Below, one piece after another: positions 22,026 to 32,853 of a stretch of DNA of 64,000 nucleotides. The stretch lies in NCBI GenBank assembly GCA_026419775.2, contig JAOPGA020000657.1, forward strand, positions 153,570 to 217,569, given 5' to 3'. Position numbers and translations under genes: made by a program. Position 1 is the stretch's first letter. Each line of letters begins with the position of its first letter. The notes under the pieces were generated by a model that did no database searches, was not told the origin of the DNA, and saw only the letters and a list, made by a program, of their open reading frames with translations. Source of the DNA: Acrasis kona (lineage: Eukaryota > Heterolobosea > Eutetramitea > Acrasida > Acrasidae).

Positions 22026-22072
22026 TGAAATGTGTGTAGACGACAAGTTGATTGTAAGAAGAAAATAAAATT

Positions 22073-23632
22073 TTAATTGTAAATAACACTGTCATTGCCC
22101 AAATCAAACACACCACCATTCTGTCCAATACCATGGATGTTCTTGTTTCCATTGTACGCACTCAATGATTGGAACTCTGAGAATTGCTGGTTATCACGGC
22201 GGCTACCAGTCAAGAACCTTCCTGATTTGTTATCCCACTTTCTTAGTCTTCCAGCATCATCAACGGCAAATACGCTATTGTCTCTTCCTACCGTGATATC
22301 TCTCACTCTCTCGTTCTTGTTGGCCCATGCATTGTTCTCGTAGCGTTGAGCGTATCCATTTTGGTCGATGCCCCACATTTCAAAGTTATTTCTGGAGAAT
22401 AAGCTCTTCTTTGGGTTTCCTACTGCCAAGTGACGGATGCCTTGTGCTGGTATGGTGGTGACTTCGCTTCCATTCACATTCACAACGTTTCCACCCTCCG
22501 TCAAGATGTATGCGCCTTCTTCTCCATAAGCATTTACTTTGGAGAATCTTCCATGCTCAGCTTGCGAGGTGAACACCGGCGTTATAACGTCGCTGTTGCT
22601 CTTTGGGTTGTACTTGTGCAAAATACCTTGATCGTCGATGAACCACAAAATGCCATTCTTGACTGCGCTAAAGTCTGAAATCTTCTTTCCGTTCAATGGT
22701 GCATAATCCACTCTGTTCCATTGGTTGTCTCTTCCTAGAGAGTATAGCGAACCTGCATCGCTCAATCCCCAGGTGTCCTTTGCAACTCCGGTGCGGATGC
22801 TGCGAATGTTGACTGGCACTTGAGTGGTTTGTGTGGTGGTGACGACGTTGACGTTTCCATTGTTGGCTGGTAATGGAGCGGTGACTGCACCTCCTGGGGC
22901 AGCTGATACGTGAGGAACTGGTCCGACAACTCTTGTTGCATGTTGTTGATGGGCGACAACTGATGTAGCTCCCACGACTTGTTGTTGGACAGCTTGGACG
23001 CGATCTACAGAGTATTCGTTCAAGTGCGCTACTGGTTGACCGGGGTGGTAGACGGGTACGTAGGTGTAGACTACTTGGACGGGGATTTCGTGTCTTTCAA
23101 TGATGACTTGTCTGTAGATGGGTCTTTCTATGATTGTCTCAATGATGGGTGGGAGATCGACGACACCGCCCATGATGACTTCGTTGTTGGGTCCGACTTC
23201 TGTTTGGCGAACCAATGGGATCTCTGCGTGCTTTCCTCTTGTTCCGATGACCTCTTCTCTGACGGGCTAGAAATAAAGTTATGATGATTGTGATCGGAGG
23301 GTACTTACGAGTTCTTCACGTTCAACAATGACTTGTTGTTGGATGGTTCTTACTTCGGGTCTCTTTTCAATCTCGATGATTGGCTGTTCGTGTATTTCAC
23401 GAATGACTTCTCTAGTGTGGACTTCAATATTCTGCTTTTCGATAATGTTAGAAACGATTGGTGCGTCTTGGATGGTCTTGACTATGGGCTCTCTGTTGAT
23501 TACTGTTGGTTGGGCGACAATTGGGGCTGTGTTAGCTGTGGTGGCTGTTGTTACTGTTGTGGTGCTGGTTTGGGCAATTGGTACGGCACCGACGGCTTTT
23601 GGTGCATTGTTAACGTTCGTTACTGTCGACAT
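22073..23632 (-). CDS. Alveolin-like repeat region fused to tectonin-like propeller
   Basis: Two exons (intron 23267-23308) encode 505 residues. After a Thr/Ala/Val-rich start, residues about 50-170 repeat short charged blocks ending in Glu/Arg and Ile-Pro-Val (TREVIREIHEQPIIEIEKRP, ERPIYRQVIIERHEIPVQV). The composition and periodicity resemble alveolins/epiplasmins of the cortical cytoskeleton. Residues about 255-505 contain repeated WGLSDAGSLY, LWFIDDQGILHKYN, MWGIDQNGYAQRY and VFAVDDAGRLRKWD units, typical of tectonin/TECPR beta-propeller repeats. A cortical or secreted lattice protein is a reasonable inference. No signal peptide is seen. The alveolin comparison is by style only. Confidence 0.65.
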
Positions 23633-23904
23633 TGTTGTTGTGTTTGTTGTTTCTTTGTTATTTTGCGTTTTCTATTTTTAAGTATGGATCTATTAATTTG
23701 TTCTATTTTTGAATTGTTATTTTTTCTATCCATACATGGTCATAATACGTTTGTTTGTTTCTTTGTTTTTGGACTGTGTGGAGTCTTTATTGCTTGTTAT
23801 CTACGCTATAGTAACATGATTGCTTTATTATAGAGCACAATTTCAGCATCAAAAAAAACAAGCAACAGTAATTTGTGTACAAACAAGACATTAATTACTA
23901 CGTT

Positions 23905-24873
23905 TTATTTTTGAAATTGTTTTGATAACTTTCTAGCATTATACATCCTTGACCCCAAGAACAAAGTCAAACCAGACATTAATACAGTGGTGGTAAGAAA
24001 GAACGTAGATAACGTTGAATTATGTTTGATAAAATCAGCTTCAGACATTCTTGAAATTATTAATGGTCTCTTCAAAGTCAATGCTCTACCAGAAGGAAGC
24101 ACTTCTCCTACAATGAATAATTTTTCATCTACAGGTAACATTTTCTCCTCGATTGTAAATGATTGACCAGATTCATATCGATCTCCTATGTAAAAGTTTT
24201 TGACAACTTCAATCTCAGTGGCAGTCAATGGATCGTCGGACGAGATCACCTTCTTTATCTTCTCAATGTCAGTCAACTCTGTTGGAAAAGTGTTTTCGTA
24301 TTTTTTGGAGACCACATCTAGATCTGGCGAGCCGACAAGCGAGTCCGGTAGATCATCAACCCTAATTAAATTAAATTCTCCAGGAGCTGATTGCATCTGC
24401 TCTTCGCTTGGGTCTTTCAAGTAGAATGGGCCCTTAAATTGGTATGATAAAACGCACTCAGTTACTGTTTCTCGACGTGTGACTGTTTTACCGTCCTTGT
24501 TCTCCTCCTGCACTGTTCTCGTATATTGTTTGTCCACGTTTACATTTAATACAACACCTTTTTTGTCTGATTCATATACAGACTTTAAGGGTGTGACGTT
24601 CGGAGGTGTTGTGGATAATGCGTAGAATTTACAAACTGGTGCGGGGATGTCTTCGTTTGAAAATTGAGAAAATTGGTCATTCGCGCCGAATACTAGCTCG
24701 TTCGAAAGTGTTGATGCGTGTAGGCTGTACAGGTCAGAGACGGATGAAAAAAACTGTGTGTCACGAAGTTTACTAATAATATTTGTACGTTGTTTATATT
24801 GGTAAAATGATGCACAAGTTGCCGCACCACCGATAACAAACCCGACAGTGTTCAATACTGTTAATGGTTGCAT
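23905..24873 (-). CDS. GIDE-domain membrane protein (MUL1-like, no RING)
   Basis: A single exon of 322 residues. A hydrophobic N-terminal segment (LNTVGFVIGGAATCASFY) and a second near the C-terminus (TLSTFFLTTTVLMSGLTLFLG) flank a lumen/intermembrane-type region. That region includes a block matching the GIDE/BAM domain of the MUL1 family: YESGQSFTIEEKMLPVDEKLF, then IVGEVLPSGRALTLKRPLII. In MUL1/MAPL a RING finger follows the second membrane helix; here the protein ends 13 residues after it, so it cannot itself be a RING ubiquitin ligase. A mitochondrial or peroxisomal outer-membrane location is likely by family. Its start codon is 69 nt from the divergent P450. Confidence 0.7.
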   Translation of the reverse strand: MQPLTVLNTVGFVIGGAATCASFYQYKQRTNIISKLRDTQFFSSVSDLYSLHASTLSNELVFGANDQFSQFSNEDIPAPVCKFYALSTTPPNVTPLKSVYESDKKGVVLNVNVDKQYTRTVQEENKDGKTVTRRETVTECVLSYQFKGPFYLKDPSEEQMQSAPGEFNLIRVDDLPDSLVGSPDLDVVSKKYENTFPTELTDIEKIKKVISSDDPLTATEIEVVKNFYIGDRYESGQSFTIEEKMLPVDEKLFIVGEVLPSGRALTLKRPLIISRMSEADFIKHNSTLSTFFLTTTVLMSGLTLFLGSRMYNARKLSKQFQK

Positions 24874-24942
24874 TACAATTCTTTACCAATAATAGTTGTC
24901 TACATTCGTTGACTGGGAGTTCAAACTCCTAAAAGTTGTTCC

Positions 24943-26529
24943 ATGATCACCGTCATTTCACTGCTGCTCTTTGTACCTGTTGTTCTCATTACCATCTACT
25001 ACATTCTACATCTTTTGGAAGTACGGCGAGTACAACACATTCCTGGTGTATCATACCCCCACGCACTGTGGTTATTTTTATTCGCAAAGCACAATAACTT
25101 CTTCATGTATCCACGTGACCAGATACAATTATCAAATGATTTAAAAGATAAGAAGGTATGGAGAATTACACTCGGAAGAGACACTTGGGTTTTCACCAAG
25201 GACCCAGAAGTTATTCGTGAAATTTGCGTGACAAAGCACAAGGACTACAGAAGAGACAAGAATTGGAAGAAAGCAAACATGGTGAACACAAGGGGCAATG
25301 TTCTCGTGTCTCATGGAGACGAGTGGAAGCAACATAGATTATTCCTAAATCCTTCCTTCTCAGATGTAAACATGAAAAATTCATATGACAAGACAATCAT
25401 CCCAACAGTTGAAACCATCTTTAATCGATGGGACAATAAAATAAAATCATCTAGTGGCGAAGTGAATGCCAGTTACGATTTAAGTTGTCTAGTTGCCGAT
25501 GTGTTTGGCCAAGTTGCAATGAGTTTAGATTATGGTACAGTTAGAGATCGCAACTTGAATGAAAATGTAGAACCCTTAATGTCCTTACGTCTCAAAGATG
25601 TCACATTCGTAACTCAGTTCCTGGTGTTATTTCCATGGGGTACTAATCTAGCCAAGTTCAATCCCAAGAGTTTGTCACTCATTCCTGTGATAGGATGGAT
25701 ATTGGAGAAGGTCAGCAAAACAACCAGAGATTGGAGAGGAATGCTTGTCAAAGCCGTTGAAGACAGATGTTCAGGGGCCACGACAATGGGTAGTGACATT
25801 TTGAGCGTGCTATCCAAAGCCATTCTTGATCCCTTTAGTAGAGAAAGTGACACCAAATTTGACAAAGAGGACATTGTATCGGAGTTACACGTATTGGCAT
25901 CAGCTGGTTTAGAAACTACAACGCATACTTTGGAATGGGTATTATATTACATGGCGAGAAATCTTCAAGTCCAAAACAAGTTAGTACAGGACATCAAGGA
26001 CACCGTCAAATCCAATCCCATCAATTATGAATCACTTTGCGACCCACAACTTTTCAAGTACGTTCATGCAGTAATCAATGAGACCCTCAGAATGAGAGGT
26101 CCAGTGCCTAACATTTGGAGATATACCCGTGTGGACACGGTTTTGGCTGGAAAGACCATTCCTAAAGATGTAAGTGAGTGATTCAACATGTCATGTTTAA
26201 TGTTATAGACACATGTATATCCAATGTTTTGTCTGGTGAACAAAGATAAGGAAATTTGGGGAGGTGATGCAGATACTTTTAAACCAGAAAGATTTTTGGA
26301 TGCCAACATTAAGCCGCACGTGTTCTCCCCGTTCTCTTTTGGTCCAAGAGCATGTGTTGGGAAGAAGTTAGCAGAAATTCAGCTGATGCACGTAGTTGTG
26401 AGTATATTTAATCAATACAAGATNAGTCTGCCTGAGAGTGAGAGTATCGCAGACGAAATGGAGGAGAGAATGGCAATGACCATGGGACCAAAAGATTCTG
26501 TGTATGTTGTTGTTTCAAAAAGAAACTAA
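24943..26529 (+). CDS. Cytochrome P450
   Basis: A haem-thiolate monooxygenase of 515 residues from two exons (intron 26170-26208). It has an N-terminal membrane anchor (ISLLLFVPVVLITIYYIL), an I-helix oxygen-binding motif (ASAGLETTTHTLEW), the K-helix Glu-x-x-Arg (NETLRMRG), the PERF-like region (FKPERFLD), and the haem signature FSFGPRACVGKKLAE, whose Cys ligates iron. It is probably ER-anchored and cytosol-facing. CYP3/4/5-like features are present, but no subfamily or substrate is assigned. One base is unresolved (N at 26424) and makes one residue ambiguous, without breaking the frame. Confidence 0.93.
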
Positions 26530-26557
26530 TATGTTCATCATTTAATAATATTAAAAT

Positions 26558-26640
26558 TACCGAACGTGGGTCTCGAACCCACGACCTCGAGATTAGAAGT
26601 CTCGCGCTCTTCCATTCAGATTTAACTGAGCTAGCCCGGC
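26558..26640 (-). tRNA. tRNA-Arg (UCU) with an enlarged D-loop
   Basis: On the minus strand the cloverleaf is clear. The acceptor GCCGGGC pairs with GTTCGGT (with three G-U pairs), the anticodon arm is CGAGA-CTTCTAA-TCTCG with anticodon UCU, and the T-arm is GTGGG-TTCGAGA-CCCAC. The D-stem GCTC/GAGC encloses an 18-nt loop, about ten longer than usual, yet it keeps the GG pair needed for tertiary contacts. CCA is not encoded. An unresolved base (N, 26641) abuts the 5' end. Confidence 0.85.
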
Positions 26641-26854
26641 NTTTGATCTTATTAAAAATTTTAATTATATATACTTTTTATAAAATTTCGACATTCACGA
26701 TGTTTGTGTTGGCAGTCGTTTGTTATTTGAAAATATCAAGAACATGTACACCTTGACGAACTTCCTCTGAAATTCAGATGGTCGGATCACCAAAAGTGTA
26801 CCAAACAAACGATCATATTCTGTCACAAATTGTCAATTGAAGCCTTATTAAAAA

Positions 26855-27707
26855 ATGGAAGGAGAGGAATACGATTATGAAGCATCACTGACCAAGTGTG
26901 CTGAACATCTTGCAGGAGCCGAAAGAGTTGTGGTCTTTACAGGGGCTGGGATCAGTGCAGAGTCTGGAATAGACACCTTTCGTAGTGGGGGAGGATTATG
27001 GACGGGCATGGTGGGTAAAGTAGTTCTTGGAATTTTTGGTACACCCTTTGGATGGAAGTGGCTCCCTCAATTTGCATGGAGCCAATATGTAGATAAGTTT
27101 TATAATCCTATCAAAAATGCAGTACCAAACGACGGTCACAAGGCTTTAGTTGAACTTGAGGAAATGTTTAAAGGAAAATTTTGTATCATCACTCAAAATG
27201 TCGACGGTCTACATCAAAAAGCAGGAAGTGATCCCTCAAACGTATTTGAGGTGCATGGTACAGTCAAGAGAAGCATTTGTGTAAAGAACAGGCACGTCTA
27301 TGAAAGTTTTGAATCAGAAGAACTTCCAAGAACATCCCCCATTTGTAAAGTAGATAGGTGTGGAAGGTAAGTATAACTTTTCAAGTTTAATTGACTTTAA
27401 TAGCACATTGCGACCTGATTGCGTTCTTTTCACAGAAAGTTTACCCATGGACGAGTGGATGAATTCAGAAGATGGTGTTAATAGACTAAGACAGGGAGAT
27501 GTACTATTGATAGTCGGAACATCAGCAAACGTATATCCAGCGGCTGGACTACCCAAACTCGCAGCCCGTAGGGGAGCGCATTTGATAGACGTCAATCTGG
27601 AACCTACACCCTTCAAGCAGTGTCAGAATTACAACTTTTTGGGAAAAGGTGCGGGAACTTCCCTTCCTGCTCTATTAGCCAAACTGAGAGGATTAAAGCC
27701 AATGTAA
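26855..27707 (+). CDS. Sirtuin (SIR2-family NAD-dependent deacylase)
   Basis: Two exons (intron 27367-27403) encode 271 residues. Seen are the NAD-binding GAGISAESGIDTFRS, the catalytic block TQNVDGLHQKAG and the active-site EVHGTV His, then LLIVGTSANVYPAAGLP and DVNLEPTPF. Sirtuins remove acyl groups from lysine using NAD. The zinc site is incomplete. The first Cys pair reads CVKN instead of Cys-x-x-Cys; the second is CKVDRC, with a further Cys in RPDC. Three Cys plus a nearby His may still hold zinc, or the splice junction may hide a variant. The length fits SIRT5/SIRT4-like and bacterial CobB enzymes. No targeting signal is obvious. Confidence 0.92.
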
Positions 27708-27742
27708 CTATTAAAAATTTTGAATACTTTATTTTATACAAT

Positions 27743-29334
27743 TCAATCATAAGACTCCCTGTGAAAGTTTAATGCTTGTCTCAAATAAATCAAACACATC
27801 ATGCTAATTACAAACATGCACGCAATAATGCCAAAGAACGCAGTCTTGTCCATGGTATCACGAAACGGAACCCAACAATTCATTCCCCACAAACTAGCAA
27901 TCAAATTACTCGGCATCAACACGGCGACCATCATGCTCATTCTGCTCAAAAAAACAATTGTCCTCTTTGCTGATTTTTTCACATCGATTTGAACCTTCAT
28001 CATGTAATTACTGTGAGTGTGATTTAAACTCTCCCTGCAGTTATCGATCCTTTCCAAAGATATTGTAATGTGATCTAATACATCTCTTGCGTAAGCTTGA
28101 ATGGACTCACTAACAGTCGAAGCAGATGATTCGGTCAACTTGTGCGCTAGTCTTTGTTTGGGAAGTAAAAGTCTTCGGAACGATACAATGTTCTTTTTGG
28201 AAATGTCTAATCGCTGCATCACTTCGGAGTGGTCATTCTTGTCGAATACGAAAACTAATTCTTCCATGGTCTCCACCTCTCTTACGAAGGCATCTACTTG
28301 TGGAATGTAAACGTCGACGACGGCATCTAATAATGCGTATAGGATCCAGTCTGTGCATGGAAATGATGTTCTTCTTACCATTTGTGGCGAAAAGGATCTT
28401 GTTTGTGTTTTTAAATGTCTTGACATGTCGTACTTGTGTGTGAAGACGCTTGAGGAGGTGCGCGTCATTTTGCTATTGTTGGTTAGGGATGGTGTGGTCG
28501 GCATGGCTGGTGGTGCCGTTGATAAAGTGTTGCCAGAAGAGGTTTCCATCTCAAACTCCATTCCTATTCGCTTTAGGACCAAGTCTAAGCAGGTGACTGG
28601 ATGTGAGTGCAAGGTGATGACATAATCATCAAAGACTAGAACATGAAGGTTTGTGGACGTTGGTATGTTATTGCTTCCATGTTATGTTTTAATCGTATTT
28701 AAAACTTACCCTTTTGCGACATTCATGTCAACAGGTAGGCGCAGAACTGCATAAATGTAATCATCAAACTCTTCCCACTTCTCTTGTGTGTCTTCTGATG
28801 ATACATCTTCGGTTGTGAGAGGATGGAAACAAAACAAGTGCTGGAATCTATTAATTTGTTCAGTTGTTGATGCCTTTTTTTAGTAAGATGGGATTTGTAC
28901 ACAACTCACCTGCAGGTCAATCCAAACAGGTTCACTGCGTTCTTTTATTCCAGCAGCTATCCTTCTTCTGTATGTTGTTTTTGTATGAGCCCAAAATGCT
29001 TCAAAATCATGAAATATTCTACTTTCATAATTTAAACCTATGCAAAGGATTCTGTATCCATCAATTGCCTTATCGCCCACAACATAATCCAGCACATCCT
29101 TGTAGAATTAAAATTGTTATTATAATTCAAACGCACTATAACATCGGTTGATGATTCAGGAATGATGTTCATAAGATGTAGTGGATACTCTGATTCTGCA
29201 AGTCGAAGGTCGTAATCTGGCTCTGAATTTGTATCTTGTCCTTCATCGAAATCCGGAGAACGTGCGAGATTAATATTACTTGTTCCTTTCCCGAAAATAA
29301 ATCTTCTCAAGTCATTAGGACTGGTTGTCGACAT
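27743..29334 (-). CDS. CorA-family magnesium transporter
   Basis: Four exons (introns 29099-29136, 28874-28909, 28674-28709) join in frame to 493 residues. The C-terminus has the two CorA membrane helices. The first (MSMMVAVLMPSNLIASLWGMN) ends in the diagnostic Gly-Met-Asn selectivity motif, and the second is TAFFGIIACMFVISMMCLIYL. The N-terminal cytosolic funnel includes QHLFCFHPLTTEDV, VLRLPVDMN and a long coiled helix region with ESLNHTHSNYMMKVQIDV. A Ser/Thr/Pro-rich insert of about 70 residues splits the funnel domain, as in fungal Alr1/Mnr2 transporters. Whether it acts at the plasma or vacuolar membrane is not clear. Confidence 0.9.
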
Positions 29335-29443
29335 GATGTAAGTTGACTCGCTTACAAGATAACAATAATGACATTCCAGAATCTCATTCCAGAAATAAAG
29401 TAGCCATCTGCCACAAATCCATTAACTGATAAGTCGAAAATAT

Positions 29444-31034
29444 TTACAAGAACTTTGAATCTTTAATAAAACAGATCATTTCTAACGTGGAGGCAAAAGG
29501 AATAGTGCTTGCCATACCTTTCCCCCTAAGCTCTAACTGTGAGGACCTCAAATGTAACATCAAATTCTCATTTAACCGCAGGGATGTAGCGTTGGGTGCG
29601 TTCCACGCTACCACTTCAATTTTTAGATCAGTAACGTTCTTCTTCAAAAGTCCAACAACATGTTTACAACAAATTCGATGACAAGCCTCACTCAATACAA
29701 ATTCCAACCTCTCTACAATTTTATTGTCAAATGTTTGGTCAGATGTGGTTCCCACCGAATGATACACATTTCTTTCCTTATTCCACTCCGAATAATCTTG
29801 GTGTATTTGTAATAAAGCACTCTTAAGCAAAACAAGGATCATTTGGTCGTGACTGTCACTGATTACTCCAGTATCCACAGAGCATCTTAACTCACGCCAA
29901 ACACCATTCGGCTCTAACGATAAAAGTACATGAATGAAACCTCCGTCCAGCAACCTGTTAACATTTAATTTCAATATGATTCTATTTTCAGTTTTTTCTA
30001 AAACAACAACAGATTGAATTAAAGTACAAGCATTTGACAATAACATAAAAAGTTCTTGATCTAGTATAGAATCTTGAGCTTGATATAAATGTTTGATCTT
30101 GTCGTCAATGTCGTCATCCTGTAGTGATTCTTTGTTTGATATTTTCGACGATAGTATGGTCCTCCTACCACTGGTACACGCGGCTGGAAATGCAAGATCT
30201 AAAATGTTATCATCTCTTCTGATGACACCGACTGAGACGTGTCTAAATTGAACTGGCGGCACAAGTCCTGATCCCAATCCAATGTCGACTACGTGCTGAT
30301 ACTGCGGTTGTCTCATCATGGTTGATCTCTTTCCTTGTGAAATGCTTGAATTGGCCCTTAATGTGAATTCTGATTGAATGCGAAAAAGTGACTGGTGATG
30401 GTCGTGGTCCTTTTGTATTCTATCTTTTGCCTTCTCGGAACCTCTCTGCAGCATTTGTAAGGCTGATTTTAGTTGGAAATTCTTGGAACGGAACAACTTC
30501 AAACCTTCATTCTCTTCTTCCTTCTCGTCAAATAAAAGTATTTCGTCTTTGAGGAGATCGGAGGCTGTGGATGACATGCTTAGATCCGAAGTTCGCTGAA
30601 TGTTAACCACAGTGAGATACTGTGCTTGCTTCAATGTTCTGGCGAGATCCTCCACAACGTCCATTTCATGAAGCGCTGCACTTAATTCGGAGAGAGTTTT
30701 ATTAAATGGATAAGGTTTTGGGGGGCGTTGCAGATATGCCTGTTTTAACTCAACACTTTGTTTGTTAGTGACTTGAACTGTTTTGGGCTTACTGTGCTGA
30801 TTTAGGGTCGCGCGGATCGTCGACTGTATGATCATTATATGACTGCTGCTCCACAGGAAAACGAAAGAGTTGTATTGTTGATGCAAATTTTTCCTCGCCT
30901 GTCTGTGCTTTAATTGGAACCTCTTGACCATCATCTTTTATTGATTCAATCGGCGTTTCTTCATATGATTCTAACGTAAGCCGCACTCTTTTTATATCAG
31001 ATTCTATTTCTTCTCGAGGACTTCTTTTCGACAT
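29444..31034 (-). CDS. MED17: Mediator subunit 17-like protein
   Basis: Two exons (intron 30756-30792) encode 517 residues. Blocks fitting MED17/Srb4 are present: an N-terminal basic segment followed by EEKFASTIQLFRFPVEQQ, a coiled region around LKSALQMLQRGSEKAKDRIQ with a QSEFTLRAN end, and the conserved pattern HLYQAQDSILDQELFMLLSNA before IILKLNVNRLL. MED17 is the scaffold of the Mediator head module, which links activators to RNA polymerase II in the nucleus. Length is in the family range (500-690). Assignment is by pattern; MED17 is poorly conserved, so some doubt remains. Confidence 0.65.
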
Positions 31035-31262
31035 ACTTTAGTTGATTGATACAAAATTTTACAATTCGAAGAATAAAAGAACGTGAAAAAAGTTGAGCAG
31101 GTAAATGATCAAAAAGAAAATAGATGTTTGTTGTATCAACTATTTCAGCTCAATAAAGCATTGCTTTTATTCCTCGAACGTTCCATTTGTATTGGAGTTG
31201 TAAATCATAGTCTTGGACAACCATTCCATTGTCAGAACAAACAAAAACACTTCAACGACAAG

Positions 31263-31998
31263 ATGTGGGGCAAACTATTTGGAGGAGGAAAGAAAGAAAT
31301 TACGGTCAGTAAAAAGACCGAGGATCACACCAACCAAACCATCAACAAGATGCAAGAAACTCAAGAAATGCTGGAGAAGAGACAAAAGTTACTTCAAAAG
31401 AAGATGCAAATGGAAGAAGATAAGGCCAAAGAGTTCTTGTTAAAAAAGGACAAGAAGTGTGAGTAGACTTTTATTTATGACTTATATTTAATCTTTAATA
31501 GCTGCCCTCGCCGCCATTAAGCGCAAAAAGACCTATGAAGCCCAATATAACCGTCTTCAACAACAAATATCCAACGTAGAACAAATGTCCATGAACGTTG
31601 AGAATGCAGTTACAGACATGGAAACACTCAAAACTCAACAACTTGCTGCAAATACCCTTAAGCAAGTTTTCAAAGAGACTGGTGGTATAGACAAGGTAGA
31701 GGATGTCCTCGACGAAGTTAGAGATGCTATGGACGTTGCAAATGACCTCGGTCGTGCCCTTTCACAGAACATTGGAGGAGGCGAGATGATCGACGAGGAC
31801 GATATTGAGGCTGAGTTGAGCATGCTTGAGATGGAGAATGACGATGCCCAAATGTTAGGAATGGACTCAAGCGTTAAAATTCCCAAGGGGGCACCAACTG
31901 GTGGTGTTAAGTTGCCAACTGCAAAGAGTCCCGCGAAGAAGGTTAGATCCGAAGAGGAAGACGATTTGGCTGCCTTAGAAGCAGAATTGAATGGTTAA
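31263..31998 (+). CDS. CHMP4: ESCRT-III subunit CHMP4/Snf7
   Basis: Two exons (intron 31459-31501) encode 230 residues starting MWGKLFGGGKK. The basic N-terminal core (helices 1-2, including KRQKLLQKKMQMEEDKAKEF and AALAAIKRKKTYEAQ) is followed by an acidic C-terminal half (DVLDEVRDAMDVANDLGRAL, MIDEDDIEAELSMLE) and a final DDLAALEAELNG helix, the Bro1/ALIX-binding element of the family. CHMP4 polymerises into spirals that drive membrane scission in multivesicular bodies, cytokinesis and membrane repair. Confidence 0.95.
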
Positions 31999-32094
31999 GA
32001 CTGTACTCGTTTATCTGTAAAATAAAATTCCATTCAGAAAAAATATCATGAATTTCCAAAAAATTTGGTCAACTTCACATAATCATACACAACC

Positions 32095-32334
32095 ATGAAC
32101 ACAGAGTCCCTAGAGATGGAGGCCTTCGCCCAAATATACTTCAAGTGAGTTTTGGTTTCGCATTTTGTTTTTAATTATTGTAGTATGATCAAGGAGTGTA
32201 AGGTAAAATGCTTGACCCATGCGGGAACAGCCTTGGACGAATATGAAAATGGATGCACAAACACATGCGTAAAAAAGTATTTCAAAGTTCACAAATTCGT
32301 TGGTGATGTGATTCAATCAAACCAACCACAATAA
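32095..32334 (+). CDS. Small Tim chaperone (Tim8/9/10/13 family)
   Basis: Two exons (intron 32145-32183) give 66 residues. The protein has the twin Cys-x3-Cys motif (CKVKC and CTNTC, separated by 16 residues) inside a helical hairpin (FAQIYFNMIKE, CVKKYFKVHKFVGDV). Small Tims are intermembrane-space chaperones that form hexamers and carry hydrophobic precursors across to TIM22/SAM; the Cys pairs are oxidised by Mia40/Erv1. Which of the four types this is cannot be decided. Confidence 0.9.
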
Positions 32335-32853
32335 ACGAAATTTAACTGAGAAGTTTTAGTATTTGAGTAGAAGAATTTACTGTTCTAACGACACACAGCC
32401 TTTAAAAGTTGCATTAATTTTGCAAAATGCTTGTCAAGACAAAATAATTTCGGAGAGGATTCGAAAATGTCTGTGTCGGTTACATTATAATTCTGCTAGT
32501 AAATGCAACATGTTGATCCACAATATAACTACCTGAATTGCTACTGCTGAAGTTCCATAGTGTTTATATTTTTGAGTTAGTTGACTTCACCATAATGACA
32601 TATTAAACACATTAAAGACAACCGTTATAAACACTAGTGTCGAATTGACTTCGCTGATGAACAAAATTATTACTGACACTTCTAGACAGCCAACTGGCTG
32701 ACACCTATTTCGCTTCAAGTCTGAATTTTATTTTGCACTAAAAACATGGAGGTTATATTTAATGATTTCAAGTAACATGAGAATGTTAAAAACTACCCAA
32801 AAATTCTTCAAGAAGTTAAGCCGCTGCTCATCAAAAGTTTAAAGTACATGTGT
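32335..32853. other. Intergenic, no gene seen
   Basis: About 520 nt of AT-rich sequence between the convergent small Tim and thioredoxin-RGS genes. No exon, tRNA or repeat was found. Confidence 0.5.
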
